NCBI RefSeq assembly: GCF_026340975.1
Contig: NZ_JAPEOS010000001.1
Coordinates: 3,691,001-3,755,000, forward strand
Length of the DNA stretch: 64,000 nt
DNA from: Streptomyces sp. NBC_01214
GTDB lineage: Bacteria; Actinomycetota; Actinomycetes; Streptomycetales; Streptomycetaceae
Direction of reading: 5' to 3'
Shown: positions 41,925 to 50,462 of the stretch, piece after piece
Position numbering within the stretch: the stretch's first letter is position 1
Layout: each line of letters begins with the position of its first letter
Translations under genes and position numbers: made by a program
Notes under the pieces: generated by a model
What the model saw: the letters and a program-made list of their open reading frames with translations, nothing else
The model's database searches: none
Told to the model about the DNA's origin: nothing

Positions 41925-42087
41925 CCTGCGTACTCTCCGGCTCCGGGGCCGTGTGGTGTTTGTCACCGCGGGGCCCTGAGTCGTTTGTCCAGGACGGCAG
42001 GGGGACCATTGACGGAGCGGAACCCCGTGACTAAATTCTGCTATGCGGATCTAAGCTTCCGTGAAGTGGAAAAGAGGAGAGTGCACG

Positions 42088-43386
42088 ATGGGTCAGCAGG
42101 AGAAGGTGGCGACGAGCCTCGCAGGCGCGGTCAGCGAGGGCATCAGCGCCTCCCTCGCGCCGGTGGACGCGGAACTCGCGCGCCACTACCCGGGCGACCC
42201 CGGCACCCGGCAGCCCATCCACACGGTCTACGTACCCGGTGACGTCTTCGCCGCGGACACCATCCGCTCCTGGGGCGACCAGGCCCTCGCCGCCCTCGAC
42301 GAGCACGCCCCGGACGCCGCCACCTTCGCCAAGGTGCTCGGCATCTCCGACGAGCTGGCCGTACCCGTCTACGACCGGGTCCGCGCCAAGCTGCTCAGCG
42401 AGCCGGTCGAGGACCTCCGCGTCGACTTCGAGGACGGCTTCGGCGTCCGGTCCGACGAGGAGGAGGACCAGGCCGCGGCCCGCGCCGCCCGCCTCGTCTC
42501 GGAGGCCTTCTCCAACGGCACCAACGCGCCGTACATGGGCATCCGCATGAAGTGCATGGAGTCCAACGTCCGCGACCGCGGCATCCGCACCACGGACATC
42601 TTCCTCTCCGGCCTGCTCGAGCACGGCGGCCTTCCCGAGGGCCTCGTCCTGACCCTTCCGAAGGTCACCTACGCCGAGCAGGTCAGCGCCTTCGTCAAGC
42701 TGCTGGAGGCCTTCGAGACCGCCCGGGGCCTGCGCCCGGGCCGAATCGGCTTCGAGATCCAGATCGAGACCAGCCAGTCCATCGTCGCCTCCGACGGCAC
42801 CGCTACGGTCGCCCGGATGATCGAGGCCTCCCAGGGCCGCGCCACCGGCCTGCACTACGGCACCTTCGACTACAGCGCCTGCGTCGGCGTCTCCGCCGCG
42901 TACCAGTCGAGCGACCACCCCGCCGCCGACCACGCGAAGGCGATCATGCAGGTCGCGGCCGCCGGCACCGGCGTACGCGTCTCAGACGGCTCGACCAACG
43001 TCCTGCCGATCGGCACCACCGAGCACGTCCACGAGGCGTGGAAGCTGCACTACGGCCTCACCCGCCGCGCCCTGGCCCGCGCCTACTACCAGGGCTGGGA
43101 CATGCACCCGGCGCACCTGCCGACCCGTTACGCGGCCGTCTTCACCTTCTACCGCGAGGGCCTGGAGGCCGCCGCCGCGCGCCTGAAGGCGTACGTGGCC
43201 AAGATCGAGGGCGACGTGATGGACGAGCCGGCCACGGCCAAGGCCCTGGCCGGTTACCTGGTCCGCGGGCTCGACTGCGGCGCGGTCGGCACCGACGAGG
43301 TCACCGCCCTCACCGGCCTGACCCGCGCGGAACTGGACGCCTTCGCCATCCCGCGCCGCTCGGCCACCCTGACGGCCACCAACTGA
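42088..43386 (+). CDS. DUF6986 / HpcH-HpaI aldolase-like protein
   Basis: 432 residues, ATG 42088 with GAGGAGAG upstream. The central part resembles HpcH/HpaI aldolase and citrate-lyase beta barrels: VEDLRVDFEDGFGVRSDEEED is the DxED-type metal region, MGIRMKCMES, VLTLPKVTYAEQVSAF, IGFEIQIETSQSIVA (metal-ligand Glu) and LHYGTFDYSACVG. It likely makes or cleaves a carbon-carbon bond next to a carboxylate or CoA ester with Mg2+. The family is annotated DUF6986 as I recall, with no proven substrate. No pathway neighbours. Ends at a very strong terminator. Confidence 0.8.
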   Translation: MGQQEKVATSLAGAVSEGISASLAPVDAELARHYPGDPGTRQPIHTVYVPGDVFAADTIRSWGDQALAALDEHAPDAATFAKVLGISDELAVPVYDRVRAKLLSEPVEDLRVDFEDGFGVRSDEEEDQAAARAARLVSEAFSNGTNAPYMGIRMKCMESNVRDRGIRTTDIFLSGLLEHGGLPEGLVLTLPKVTYAEQVSAFVKLLEAFETARGLRPGRIGFEIQIETSQSIVASDGTATVARMIEASQGRATGLHYGTFDYSACVGVSAAYQSSDHPAADHAKAIMQVAAAGTGVRVSDGSTNVLPIGTTEHVHEAWKLHYGLTRRALARAYYQGWDMHPAHLPTRYAAVFTFYREGLEAAAARLKAYVAKIEGDVMDEPATAKALAGYLVRGLDCGAVGTDEVTALTGLTRAELDAFAIPRRSATLTATN

Positions 43387-43400
43387 TCCCGGCGCCACGA

Positions 43401-43434
43401 GCGGCCCGGCCCCGGACCACCGGGGCCGGGCCGC
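43401..43434. terminator. Very strong 15-bp perfect hairpin terminator
   Basis: GCGGCCCGGCCCCGG (43401-43415) and CCGGGGCCGGGCCGC (43420-43434) form a perfect stem with the tetraloop ACCA, just after the DUF6986 stop. Confidence 0.85.
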
Positions 43435-43786
43435 CGGCGCGTGCGGACCCGGCAGCATCCGTAACCGCAGGGTGCCGTCCTCCCCGGCGGCCGCGAAGGC
43501 CCCCCAGGACGGCGCCGGCGGTGCGCCCGGTCAGCGGCAGGCGCGAGGCGGCCCGGTGGCCGTCGGGCCCGTCCGGTGTCCACGGGGCCGCGGGGGCGCG
43601 CTCCCGCGGGAACTCCGGTCCGCTCGGCCCTTCGTCAGGCAGGGGCAGGGGCAGGGGCAGGGGCAGCGGCGGCGTCGCGGGCAGCTCGGGGCGCGGGTCG
43701 TCGGGTCCCACGCCGCGGTCCCTCGGTCCCGGGTGCGGGCGTACGCGCGCTCGCCGTCCGGGGGAGAACTCCACGGGAGCGACGGG
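43435..43786 (-). other. 350-bp interval with a possible gene remnant and GGGGCA microsatellite
   Basis: On the minus strand a GTG at 43774, nine bases after the lacI-like stop, opens a frame with codon bias like a real gene: PSGPEFPRERAPAAPW, HRAASRLPLTGRTAGAVLG. Near 43505 sensible sequence shifts frame to AFAAAGEDGTLRLRMLPG. A (GGGGCA)4-type repeat near 43640 encodes PLPLPLPLPLP. There is no stop before the terminator stem at 43434, and I do not recognise the sequence. Either a decayed distal gene of the lacI unit or non-coding. Confidence 0.3.
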
Positions 43787-44824
43787 TCAGTCGGCCGGCG
43801 GGAGTTCGCCCGAGCCCCGGGCGATCAGCCGGGTCGAGAGTTCGATGCGGCACGGGGTCAGGTCCGCGCCCGCGAGGCGTTGGAAGAGGCGGTCCGTGGC
43901 CACCCGGCCCAGGGCCGCCGGGTCCTGGGCGACCACCGTCACGCCCGGACGGAGCAGATCGGCCAGCTCGAAGTCGTCGAAGCCGACCAGCGCGACCGGC
44001 CGGCCGTGCCCCGCGAGGACCCGCACCACGGTCACCGTCACCCGGTTGTTGCCGGCGAAGACGGCGGTCACCGGGTCCGGGCCCGTGAGCATCGCCGCGG
44101 CCGCCGCCGCGACCCGTTCCGGGGCCGTGGACCCGAGCGAGACCCAGGACCGCGCCACCGGCAGGCCCGCGTCCGTCATCGCCGCGCGGTAGCCGCGCAG
44201 GCGCTCGGCCACCGTGTGGATACGGGGCTGGTCGCCGATGAAACCGATCCTGCGGTGGCCGCCCGCGATCAGGTGGGCCACCCCGTTCCGGGCGCCGCCG
44301 AAGCTGTCCGACAGCACCACGTCCGCGTCGATCCGCCCGGCCGGGCGGTCCACGAACACCGTTGACACGCCGGCCCGCATCTCCGGCTCCAGATAGCGGT
44401 GGTCGTCCCCGGCCGGGATCACGATCAGCCCGTCCACCCGGCGGGCGCACAGCGCGAGCGCCAACTCCCGCTCCCGGTCCGGGTCCTCGGCGCTGGAGCC
44501 GTTGATGAGCAGCGCCCCGTGCGCGCGGGCCACCTCCTCCACCGCCCGGTTCAGCGGGCCGTAGAAGGGATCGGCGAGATCCTCCAGGACCAGGCCCACG
44601 GTGGCGGTACGGCCCTTGCGCAACACACGGGCACTGTCGTTGCGGCGGAAGCCGAGGGCCTCGATGGCCTGCTGGACCCGTCGCTCGGTCTCGGGGGTCA
44701 CCCCCGGCTCGCCGTTGACCACGCGCGACACCGTCTTCAAGCCGACGCCCGCCTGGGACGCCACGTCCTTCATGGTCGGCCGGTTGCCGTAGCGGAGCTC
44801 GGACGGGCGGCGGTTGTGGGGCAC
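43787..44824 (-). CDS. LacI-family transcriptional regulator
   Basis: 345 residues from GTG 44824, chosen because GGAGGA lies about 9 nt upstream; ATG 44773 would cut into the DNA-binding domain start. Headpiece TMKDVASQAGVGLKTVSRVVNGEPGV, hinge RRNDSARVLRKGRTATVGLV, then the periplasmic-binding-protein-like core ending ARGSGELPPAD. Ligand likely a sugar or nucleoside; no sugar transporter is adjacent. Divergent from the kinase-NUDIX fusion gene. Confidence 0.92.
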   Translation of the reverse strand: MPHNRRPSELRYGNRPTMKDVASQAGVGLKTVSRVVNGEPGVTPETERRVQQAIEALGFRRNDSARVLRKGRTATVGLVLEDLADPFYGPLNRAVEEVARAHGALLINGSSAEDPDRERELALALCARRVDGLIVIPAGDDHRYLEPEMRAGVSTVFVDRPAGRIDADVVLSDSFGGARNGVAHLIAGGHRRIGFIGDQPRIHTVAERLRGYRAAMTDAGLPVARSWVSLGSTAPERVAAAAAAMLTGPDPVTAVFAGNNRVTVTVVRVLAGHGRPVALVGFDDFELADLLRPGVTVVAQDPAALGRVATDRLFQRLAGADLTPCRIELSTRLIARGSGELPPAD

Positions 44825-44962
44825 GGTGGCGAATCCTCCGGAGCTCACGGGCGGGGCTTTGACCTCGAGGATAAGCACTGGGCCGATCGTGAGGTTTTCG
44901 TGGCAGGCTGGGGCGGGCAAGCCACAGGGGGCTCCGGACGAGCCATGGGGAGAGGGGTAGAC

Positions 44963-46000
44963 GTGATTGTCTGGATCAACGGCACGTTCAGCGCCGGAAA
45001 GACCAGCACGGCCCGCGAACTGACCGGAATCCTGCCGGACAGCACCCTGTTCGACCCGGAGTTCATCGGCGACGCGCTGCGCGTGCTGCTGCCGCCCAAA
45101 CGACTGGCCGAGATCACCGACTATCAGGACCTTCCGAGCTGGCGGCGGTTGGTGGTGGACACGGCCGCGGCGATGCTCGCCGAACTGGGCGGGGTGCTCG
45201 TCGTACCCATGACGCTGCTGCGCCAGGAGTACCGGGACGAGATCTTCGGCGGGCTGGCGGCCCGTCGGATCCCGGTGCGGCACGTCTTGCTGGCTCCTGC
45301 GGAAACGATCCTTCGCGAGCGGATCGCGACCCGGCAGGAACTCGGGGAGCCCGCGGAGGTCGACCTCCGGGTCCGCCAGTGGGCGTACGACCACATCCCG
45401 GTCTACCAGCAGGCCCTCGGCTGGCTGACCGGTGACGCGCACGTCATCGACAACGGGGTGCTGACCCCGCGGGAGACGGCGGAGCGCATAGCCGAGGCCG
45501 TCCGTTCGGAGACGGCGAAGGTCTGCGACATCGTGCAGACCCCGGAGCCCACCCGGGAGACGGTGGCGGCCGGGGTGCTGCTCTTCGACGAGCAGGACCG
45601 GGTGCTGCTGGTGGATCCGACGTACAAGGCGGGCTGGGAGTTCCCGGGCGGAGTCGTCGAAGCGGGCGAGGCGCCCGCGGGCGCGGGCGTACGGGAGGTC
45701 GCGGAGGAACTGGGCGTCGTACTGGAACGGACGCCCGGGCTGCTGGTGGTCGACTGGGAGCCGCCCCAGCCGCCCGGCTACGGCGGGCTGCGCCTGCTCT
45801 TCGACGGCGGCCGCCTCTCGGACGAGGCGACGGCCCGGCTCCGGCTGCCCGGCCCGGAACTGCGGGCCTGGCGCTTCGTCACGGAGGCCGAGGCCGCCGG
45901 TATGCTCCCGCAGCACCGCTACGAACGCCTGCGCTGGGCCCTGCGCGCCCGCGAACGCGGCCGCCCCCTCTACCTGGAGGCGGGCGTTCCCACCGGCTGA
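44963..46000 (+). CDS. Fusion of a TmrB-like P-loop kinase and a NUDIX hydrolase
   Basis: 345 residues from GTG 44963 (GAGAGGGG 7 nt upstream); ATG 44945 is an in-frame alternative. The N-terminal domain (1-180) is a P-loop protein with Walker A INGTFSAGKTSTAREL and ARRIPVRHVLLAPAETILRERI, like TmrB/chloramphenicol-phosphotransferase-type kinases linked to nucleoside-antibiotic resistance. The C-terminal domain (about 195-330) is NUDIX with a complete box GGVVEAGEAPAGAGVREVAEELG. Linking a small-molecule kinase to a nucleotide pyrophosphohydrolase suggests a nucleotide-like or antibiotic substrate; this is inference. Its 3' end overlaps the tetR remnant. Confidence 0.82.
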   Translation: MIVWINGTFSAGKTSTARELTGILPDSTLFDPEFIGDALRVLLPPKRLAEITDYQDLPSWRRLVVDTAAAMLAELGGVLVVPMTLLRQEYRDEIFGGLAARRIPVRHVLLAPAETILRERIATRQELGEPAEVDLRVRQWAYDHIPVYQQALGWLTGDAHVIDNGVLTPRETAERIAEAVRSETAKVCDIVQTPEPTRETVAAGVLLFDEQDRVLLVDPTYKAGWEFPGGVVEAGEAPAGAGVREVAEELGVVLERTPGLLVVDWEPPQPPGYGGLRLLFDGGRLSDEATARLRLPGPELRAWRFVTEAEAAGMLPQHRYERLRWALRARERGRPLYLEAGVPTG

Positions 46001-46160
46001 TCCGGCTGATCCGGCTGATCCGGCTGCCCCGTCTGCTCCGGCGGACGCAGGGCGGCGGCGACGAGGCAGGCCTTCGAGGGCCTCGCGCGGAACGTCGCCA
46101 CCGCCCGCCAGCCGGTCGAAGACCAGCCCGTCGATGCAGGTCAGCAGGGTGTGGGTGCGG
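45970..46160 (-). pseudogene. C-terminal remnant of a TetR-family regulator
   Basis: The minus strand encodes RTHTLLTCIDGLVFDRLAGG, a typical TetR C-terminal helix, then PREALEGL. A one-base shift then leads to LVAAALRPPEQTGQPDQ with a GATCAGCCG-type Gln-Pro-Asp repeat and a TAG at 45970. The DNA-binding N-terminus is missing: at about 46155-46165 the sequence passes directly into the FAD-monooxygenase remnant on the other strand. Truncated and frameshifted, hence non-functional. Confidence 0.65.
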
Positions 46161-46601
46161 TTCCACGACCGGCGCGCCCCGGTCCCCGCCCTGCTGGACG
46201 CGACCCGGCCCGAGGACGTGCTCCACCACGACGTCGGAGAACTCCGCACGCCGCTCGCGTCGTACGCGGTCGGCCGGATCGCGCTGTTCGGCGACGCGGC
46301 GCACGCGATGACCCCGAACCTCGGGCAGGGCGCCTGCCAGGCGCTGGAGGACGCGGTCACCCTGGCTGCCGCGCTCACCACCGGACCCACCGTCGAGGCG
46401 GCGCTCGTCCGCTACGACGTCGAACGCCGGCCGCGCAGCCAGGCGGTGGCCAAGGCCGCACGACAGGCCGGCCGGATGGGCCATCAGCTCGCCCGTCCGC
46501 TGGCCGTCGCCCTGCGCACCACGGCCGTGCGGCTGACCCTCCCGGACCGCCGTGCGCACGATCCTCCGGCGCCACGCTGGGAACCGCCGGGGCTGGGCTG
46601 A
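46149..46601 (+). pseudogene. C-terminal remnant of an FAD-dependent monooxygenase
   Basis: About 150 codons resembling the last third of aromatic-ring hydroxylase/PHBH-type FAD enzymes: VPALLDATRPEDVLHHDV, then GRIALFGDAAHAMTPNLGQG with the GDAAH FAD motif, ALEDAVTLAAAL and a basic tail. The GxGxxG nucleotide-binding N-terminus is absent, so the product cannot bind FAD normally. It abuts the tetR remnant, as expected if a deletion removed the divergent promoter and both N-terminal halves. Confidence 0.7.
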
Positions 46602-46647
46602 CCCCCGGGGCCCGCCGGGAGCGTGCGGGCGGCCCCGGAGGCGGACC

Positions 46648-47349
46648 TCAGCCAGCAGCGGCCGCCTCGTGCGCCGTCTTGGCGAGGGCCTCCGCCGTGT
46701 TCTCCGTCAGCGGGTCGCCATGGCCGAAGCAGGCGATCGACGGGGCGAGCGCGGCCAGGCGCTGGAAGGTGGCGATCGCCCGGGCGCGGTCCACGTTGAA
46801 GACGCCCAGCATCAGCGGGCCGACGGCGGCGATGCAGTCACCGGTGAACAGGACGCCGTGGCGCGGAAGGTGGATCCCGATGCTGCCGTCCGTGTGGCCG
46901 GGGGCGTGGACGACGTACGCCCCGTCCCCGAAGCCCAGCGCCTCCCCGTCCTCCACCTCGTGGTCGACCGCGGTGGGCGGTGCCTCGGGGACGGTCAGAG
47001 CGTGCGCGTACAGCGGTATCTCCCAGTCCAGCAGCACCGGTTCGGGCACCGGCCGCTCGCCCCGGATCACCGGCGCGTCCAGGCGGTGCGCCAGCACCCG
47101 CGCGCCCCAGCGGGCGGCGAGCTCACCCGCCGCCCCGACGTGGTCGCCATGGCAGTGCGTGAGGACGATCCGCTCCAGCCGCTCGGGCGCCAGCCCGAGA
47201 GACCGGATCGCCTGCTCGATCCGGTCGGCGGATCCGGCATGGCCCGTGTCGATCAGGGTGAGGGCTTCACCGTCCTGCCAGAGATAGGCCTGGCCGATGG
47301 GGAAGCGGAGCATGTGGAGCCGGTTCGGCAGTACTTCGACAAGATCCAT
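46648..47349 (-). CDS. MBL-fold metallo-hydrolase
   Basis: 233 residues. The dinuclear metal motif HCHGDH (HxHxDH) in IVLTHCHGDHVGAA, APGHTDGSIGIHLP, LFTGDCI and CFGHGDPL supply the full ligand set. Family includes glyoxalase II, lactonases and others; substrate not inferable. ATG 47349 has no clear ribosome-binding site. Confidence 0.9.
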   Translation of the reverse strand: MDLVEVLPNRLHMLRFPIGQAYLWQDGEALTLIDTGHAGSADRIEQAIRSLGLAPERLERIVLTHCHGDHVGAAGELAARWGARVLAHRLDAPVIRGERPVPEPVLLDWEIPLYAHALTVPEAPPTAVDHEVEDGEALGFGDGAYVVHAPGHTDGSIGIHLPRHGVLFTGDCIAAVGPLMLGVFNVDRARAIATFQRLAALAPSIACFGHGDPLTENTAEALAKTAHEAAAAG

Positions 47350-47406
47350 ACGGCGAACGTACGACCGTCCGCCCGCCGTGTGCGGCCGAATCCACCGGGA
47401 GCGTAA

Positions 47407-47437
47407 TACGCCCAGGGCGCACTGCGCCCTGGGCGTA
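47407..47437. terminator. 14-bp perfect hairpin terminator
   Basis: TACGCCCAGGGCGC (47407-47420), loop ACT, GCGCCCTGGGCGTA (47424-47437). It lies downstream of the M20 dipeptidase gene and upstream of the MBL gene, separating the two. Confidence 0.85.
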
Positions 47438-47467
47438 CACGAGGCGGTCGGCCGGTACCGCAGGGGG

Positions 47468-48832
47468 TCAGGCGCGCTTGGACTCCGCGTAGTTGACGAG
47501 GAAGAGGGCCTCCGCCACCGACAGGCGCTCCAGCTCCTGCGGCGACACGCTCTCGTTGACCGCGTGGATCTGCGCCTCCGGCTCGCTCAGCCCGATCAGC
47601 AGCATCTCCGCCTCCGGGTACAGGGACGTCAGCGTGTTGCACAGCGGGATCGACCCGCCCATGCCGCTGATCTGCATCTCCTGGCCGGGGTAGGCGGCTT
47701 CCAGGGCCGCGCGCATCGACGCGTACGCCGGACTGTCGGTGTCCGCCCGGAACGGCTGGCCCTGGCCGACGACCTCCAGTTTGAGGCGCGCCTTCCACGG
47801 GACGTGCGCCTCCAGGTGCGCCTGCAGCAGCTTGACCGCCGCCGCGGTGTCCACGCCCGGCGGCACCCGCAGGCTGATCAGGGCGCCGGCGCTCGCGTGC
47901 ACCGACGGCGTCGCGCCGATCACCGGCGGGCAGTCGATGCCGAGCACCGTGACGGCCGGGCGGGCCCACAGCCGGTCCGCGATCGTGCCCTCGCCGATGA
48001 GCTCGACCCCGTCCAGGACCTTCGCGTCGGCGCGGAAGTCCGCCTCCGGGTACTGCAGGCCGTCCCACACCTCGTCCGAAGCCAGGCCGTCCACGGTCGT
48101 CGAACCGTCCGCCGCGCGCAGCGAGTCGAGTACGCGGATCAGCGCGGCCAGCGCGTCGGGGGCGGCGCCGCCGAACATGCCCGAGTGCAGGTTGCCGCCC
48201 AGCGTGTCGATCTTCACCTTGACCAGGCACATGCCCCGCAGGGTGGCCGTCACCGTCGGCAGGCCGAGACGGAAGTTGCCCGCGTCGCCGATGACGATGG
48301 TGTCGGCGGTCAGCAGCTCCGGGTGCGCCTCGGCGTACTGCTGGAGGCCACCGGTGCCCTGCTCCTCCGAGCCCTCGACGATCACCTTCACGCTCACGGG
48401 CACGCCGCCGTTGGCCTTCAGCGCGCGCAGCGCCAGCAGGTGCATGATGAACCCGCCCTTGCAGTCGGCCGAGCCGCGCCCGTACCAGCGGCCGTCGCGC
48501 TCGGTCAGCTCGAAGGCGGGGGAGGTCCAGGCCGCGTCGTCGAGCGGCGGCTGGACGTCGTAGTGCGCGTAGAGCAGCACGGTCGGCGCGCCCTCGGGGC
48601 CGGGCAGGAAGCCGTAGACCGACTGGGTTCCGTCGGGGGTGTCGAGCAGCGCGACGTCCTGGAAGCCCTCGACGCGCAGGGCGTCGGCCACCCAGTTCGC
48701 GGCGGCCTCGCTCTCGCTCTTGGGGAACTGCGCCCAGTCCGCCACCGACTGGAAGGCCACCAGCTCGGTCAGCTCCTGCTTGGCGCGGGGCATCAGCGAG
48801 GCGATGGTCTCGGCGATCGGATTCTGGGACAT
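47468..48832 (-). CDS. M20-family dipeptidase
   Basis: 454 residues, ATG 48832 with AAAAGGAGC upstream. M20 metallopeptidase blocks: VLLYAHYDVQPP (first His and following Asp), GRGSADCKGGFIMHLLAL (bridging Asp), VIVEGSEEQGTGG (catalytic Glu pair), IGDAGN (Asp), and a final SEPEAQIHAVNESV His ligand. Cleaves dipeptides or acylated amino acids in the cytoplasm with two zinc ions. Terminator downstream at 47407-47437. Confidence 0.93.
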   Translation of the reverse strand: MSQNPIAETIASLMPRAKQELTELVAFQSVADWAQFPKSESEAAANWVADALRVEGFQDVALLDTPDGTQSVYGFLPGPEGAPTVLLYAHYDVQPPLDDAAWTSPAFELTERDGRWYGRGSADCKGGFIMHLLALRALKANGGVPVSVKVIVEGSEEQGTGGLQQYAEAHPELLTADTIVIGDAGNFRLGLPTVTATLRGMCLVKVKIDTLGGNLHSGMFGGAAPDALAALIRVLDSLRAADGSTTVDGLASDEVWDGLQYPEADFRADAKVLDGVELIGEGTIADRLWARPAVTVLGIDCPPVIGATPSVHASAGALISLRVPPGVDTAAAVKLLQAHLEAHVPWKARLKLEVVGQGQPFRADTDSPAYASMRAALEAAYPGQEMQISGMGGSIPLCNTLTSLYPEAEMLLIGLSEPEAQIHAVNESVSPQELERLSVAEALFLVNYAESKRA

Positions 48833-49014
48833 GGGCACGCTCCTTTTGGGTGCGACGTTGTTCTCCGTAGTACGCCGCCCGCATCCGCGGGGTGTGCGTA
48901 TGTCGGGTACGGCGAAAGGCAGTCTTGATCCTCGCACAGCGAGACGGGGCGGTGTCTCGCCGTAGGATTTCCCCGGCATCGGAGCAACCGGGTGATCAGG
49001 AGCAGCAACACATC

Positions 49015-50403
49015 GTGAGCAGCGACGACGACGTACGCGACGCAGGCGCAGGCGCAGGCATGGACGCAGACGCAGGCGCAGGCGCAGGCATGGACGCAGG
49101 CGCAGGCGCAGGCGCGGGTGCAGACGCAGGCGAGGGCACGGGCACGGGGCAGGACGCCCAGCGGGCGGGCGACGAGGCGGCCGGGGAGACCGCCGAGGTG
49201 TGGGACGTGGTCGTGGTCGGGGCGGGACCTGCCGGGTCCTCGGCCGCGTACGCCGCGGCGACGGCCGGGCGGCGCGTCCTGCTGCTGGAGAAGGCCGAGC
49301 TGCCCCGCTACAAGACCTGCGGCGGCGGCATCATCGGCCCCTCGCGCGACGCCCTGCCCCCGGGCTTCGTGCTGCCCCTCAAGGACCGCATCCACGCGGT
49401 CACCTTCTCGATGGACGGGAAGCTGACCCGCACCCGGCGCTCGAAGCACATGCTGTTCGGGCTCATCAACCGCCCGGAGTTCGACGCCGGCCTGGTCGCC
49501 GCGGCGGAGAAGGCCGGCGCCACCGTCCGTACGGGTACGGCCGTGGCCCGCGTCGAACAGCACGGGGCGGCCGTGCCGGACCGCCGCACCGTCGCCGTGG
49601 TGCTCGCCGACGGGGAGATCGTGCTGGCCCGCGCGGTGGTCGGTGCGGACGGCAGCGCGAGCCGGATCGGCGCGCACGTCGGGGTGGAGATGGACCAGGT
49701 GGACCTGGGCCTGGAGGCGGAGATCCCCGTCCCGGCGACGGTCGCGGAGGACTGGAAGGGGCGGGTGCTGATCGACTGGGGCCCGCTGCCAGGCAGTTAC
49801 GGCTGGGTCTTCCCCAAGGGCGACACCCTGACCGTCGGGGTCATTTCGGCCAAGGGCGAGGGCGCCGCGACCAAGCGCTACTTGGACGACTTCATCGCCC
49901 GGCTCGGACTCGCCGGCTTCGAACCGGCCGTCTCCTCCGGGCACCTGACCCGCTGCCGCAAGCCCGAATCGCCGCTCTCGCGCGGCCGGGTGCTGGTGGC
50001 GGGCGACGCGGCCGGACTGTTGGAGCCGTGGACCCGGGAGGGCATCTCCTTCGCGCTGCGCTCCGGGCGGCTGGCGGGGGAGTGGGCGGTGAAGATCTCC
50101 GAGGCGCAGGACGCCGTGGACGCGCGCCGCCAGGCGCTCAACTACGCCTTCGCGGTGAAGGCCGGGCTGGGCGTGGAGATGGGGGTCGGCAAGCGGATGC
50201 TGAACCTCTTCGAGGTGCGGCCGCGGATGCTGCACGCGGCGATCACCGGCTTCGGTCCGGCGTGGCGGGCGTTCGCCCGGATCACGCGGGGCTCGACGAC
50301 GCTGGCCGAGTTGGTGCGTACGTACCCGTTGGCCCGCAAGGCGCTGCACATGATGGACGCCCGGCAGGCGGCGGCAGCCGCACGCAGCGGCGGCAAGGGC
50401 TAG
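49015..50403 (+). CDS. Geranylgeranyl-reductase-family FAD oxidoreductase with repeat-rich N-terminus
   Basis: 462 residues, GTG 49015. After an unusual Ala/Gly/Asp/Met repeat (residues about 8-55, see 49039-49114), the FAD site WDVVVVGAGPAGSSAAYAAA, then the family motif LPRYKTCGGGI (PxxKxCGG), GADGSASRIGAH, GYGWVFPKGD-type segment (SYGWVFPKG) and VAGDAAGLLEPWTREGI. Reduces isoprenoid double bonds (menaquinone or lipid tails) or similar. Homologues normally have a short N-terminus, so the repeat region is strain-variable. Confidence 0.9.
   Translation: MSSDDDVRDAGAGAGMDADAGAGAGMDAGAGAGAGADAGEGTGTGQDAQRAGDEAAGETAEVWDVVVVGAGPAGSSAAYAAATAGRRVLLLEKAELPRYKTCGGGIIGPSRDALPPGFVLPLKDRIHAVTFSMDGKLTRTRRSKHMLFGLINRPEFDAGLVAAAEKAGATVRTGTAVARVEQHGAAVPDRRTVAVVLADGEIVLARAVVGADGSASRIGAHVGVEMDQVDLGLEAEIPVPATVAEDWKGRVLIDWGPLPGSYGWVFPKGDTLTVGVISAKGEGAATKRYLDDFIARLGLAGFEPAVSSGHLTRCRKPESPLSRGRVLVAGDAAGLLEPWTREGISFALRSGRLAGEWAVKISEAQDAVDARRQALNYAFAVKAGLGVEMGVGKRMLNLFEVRPRMLHAAITGFGPAWRAFARITRGSTTLAELVRTYPLARKALHMMDARQAAAAARSGGKG
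49039..49114 (+). repeat. 30-bp-period tandem repeat in the reductase N-terminus
   Basis: A 24-bp unit built of GACGCAGGC/GCAGGC steps and ending CATG occurs at 49039-49062 and 49069-49092, with a third partial copy from 49093, encoding DAGAGAGM-type repeats. Slippage-prone coding DNA. Confidence 0.85.
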
Positions 50404-50462
50404 AGGGCGTCGGGCGCGGGGGCGACGGAGGCGCGGCCGGCGGTCCCGACCGGCGGGGCGGC

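Noticed and set aside
46134-46601. Intact small FAD protein
   Set aside because: The N-terminal nucleotide-binding motif is absent and the sequence abuts a TetR fragment; called a remnant.
49039-49114. Tandem repeat considered as CRISPR
   Set aside because: In frame, no unique spacers and no cas genes; it is coding repeat DNA.
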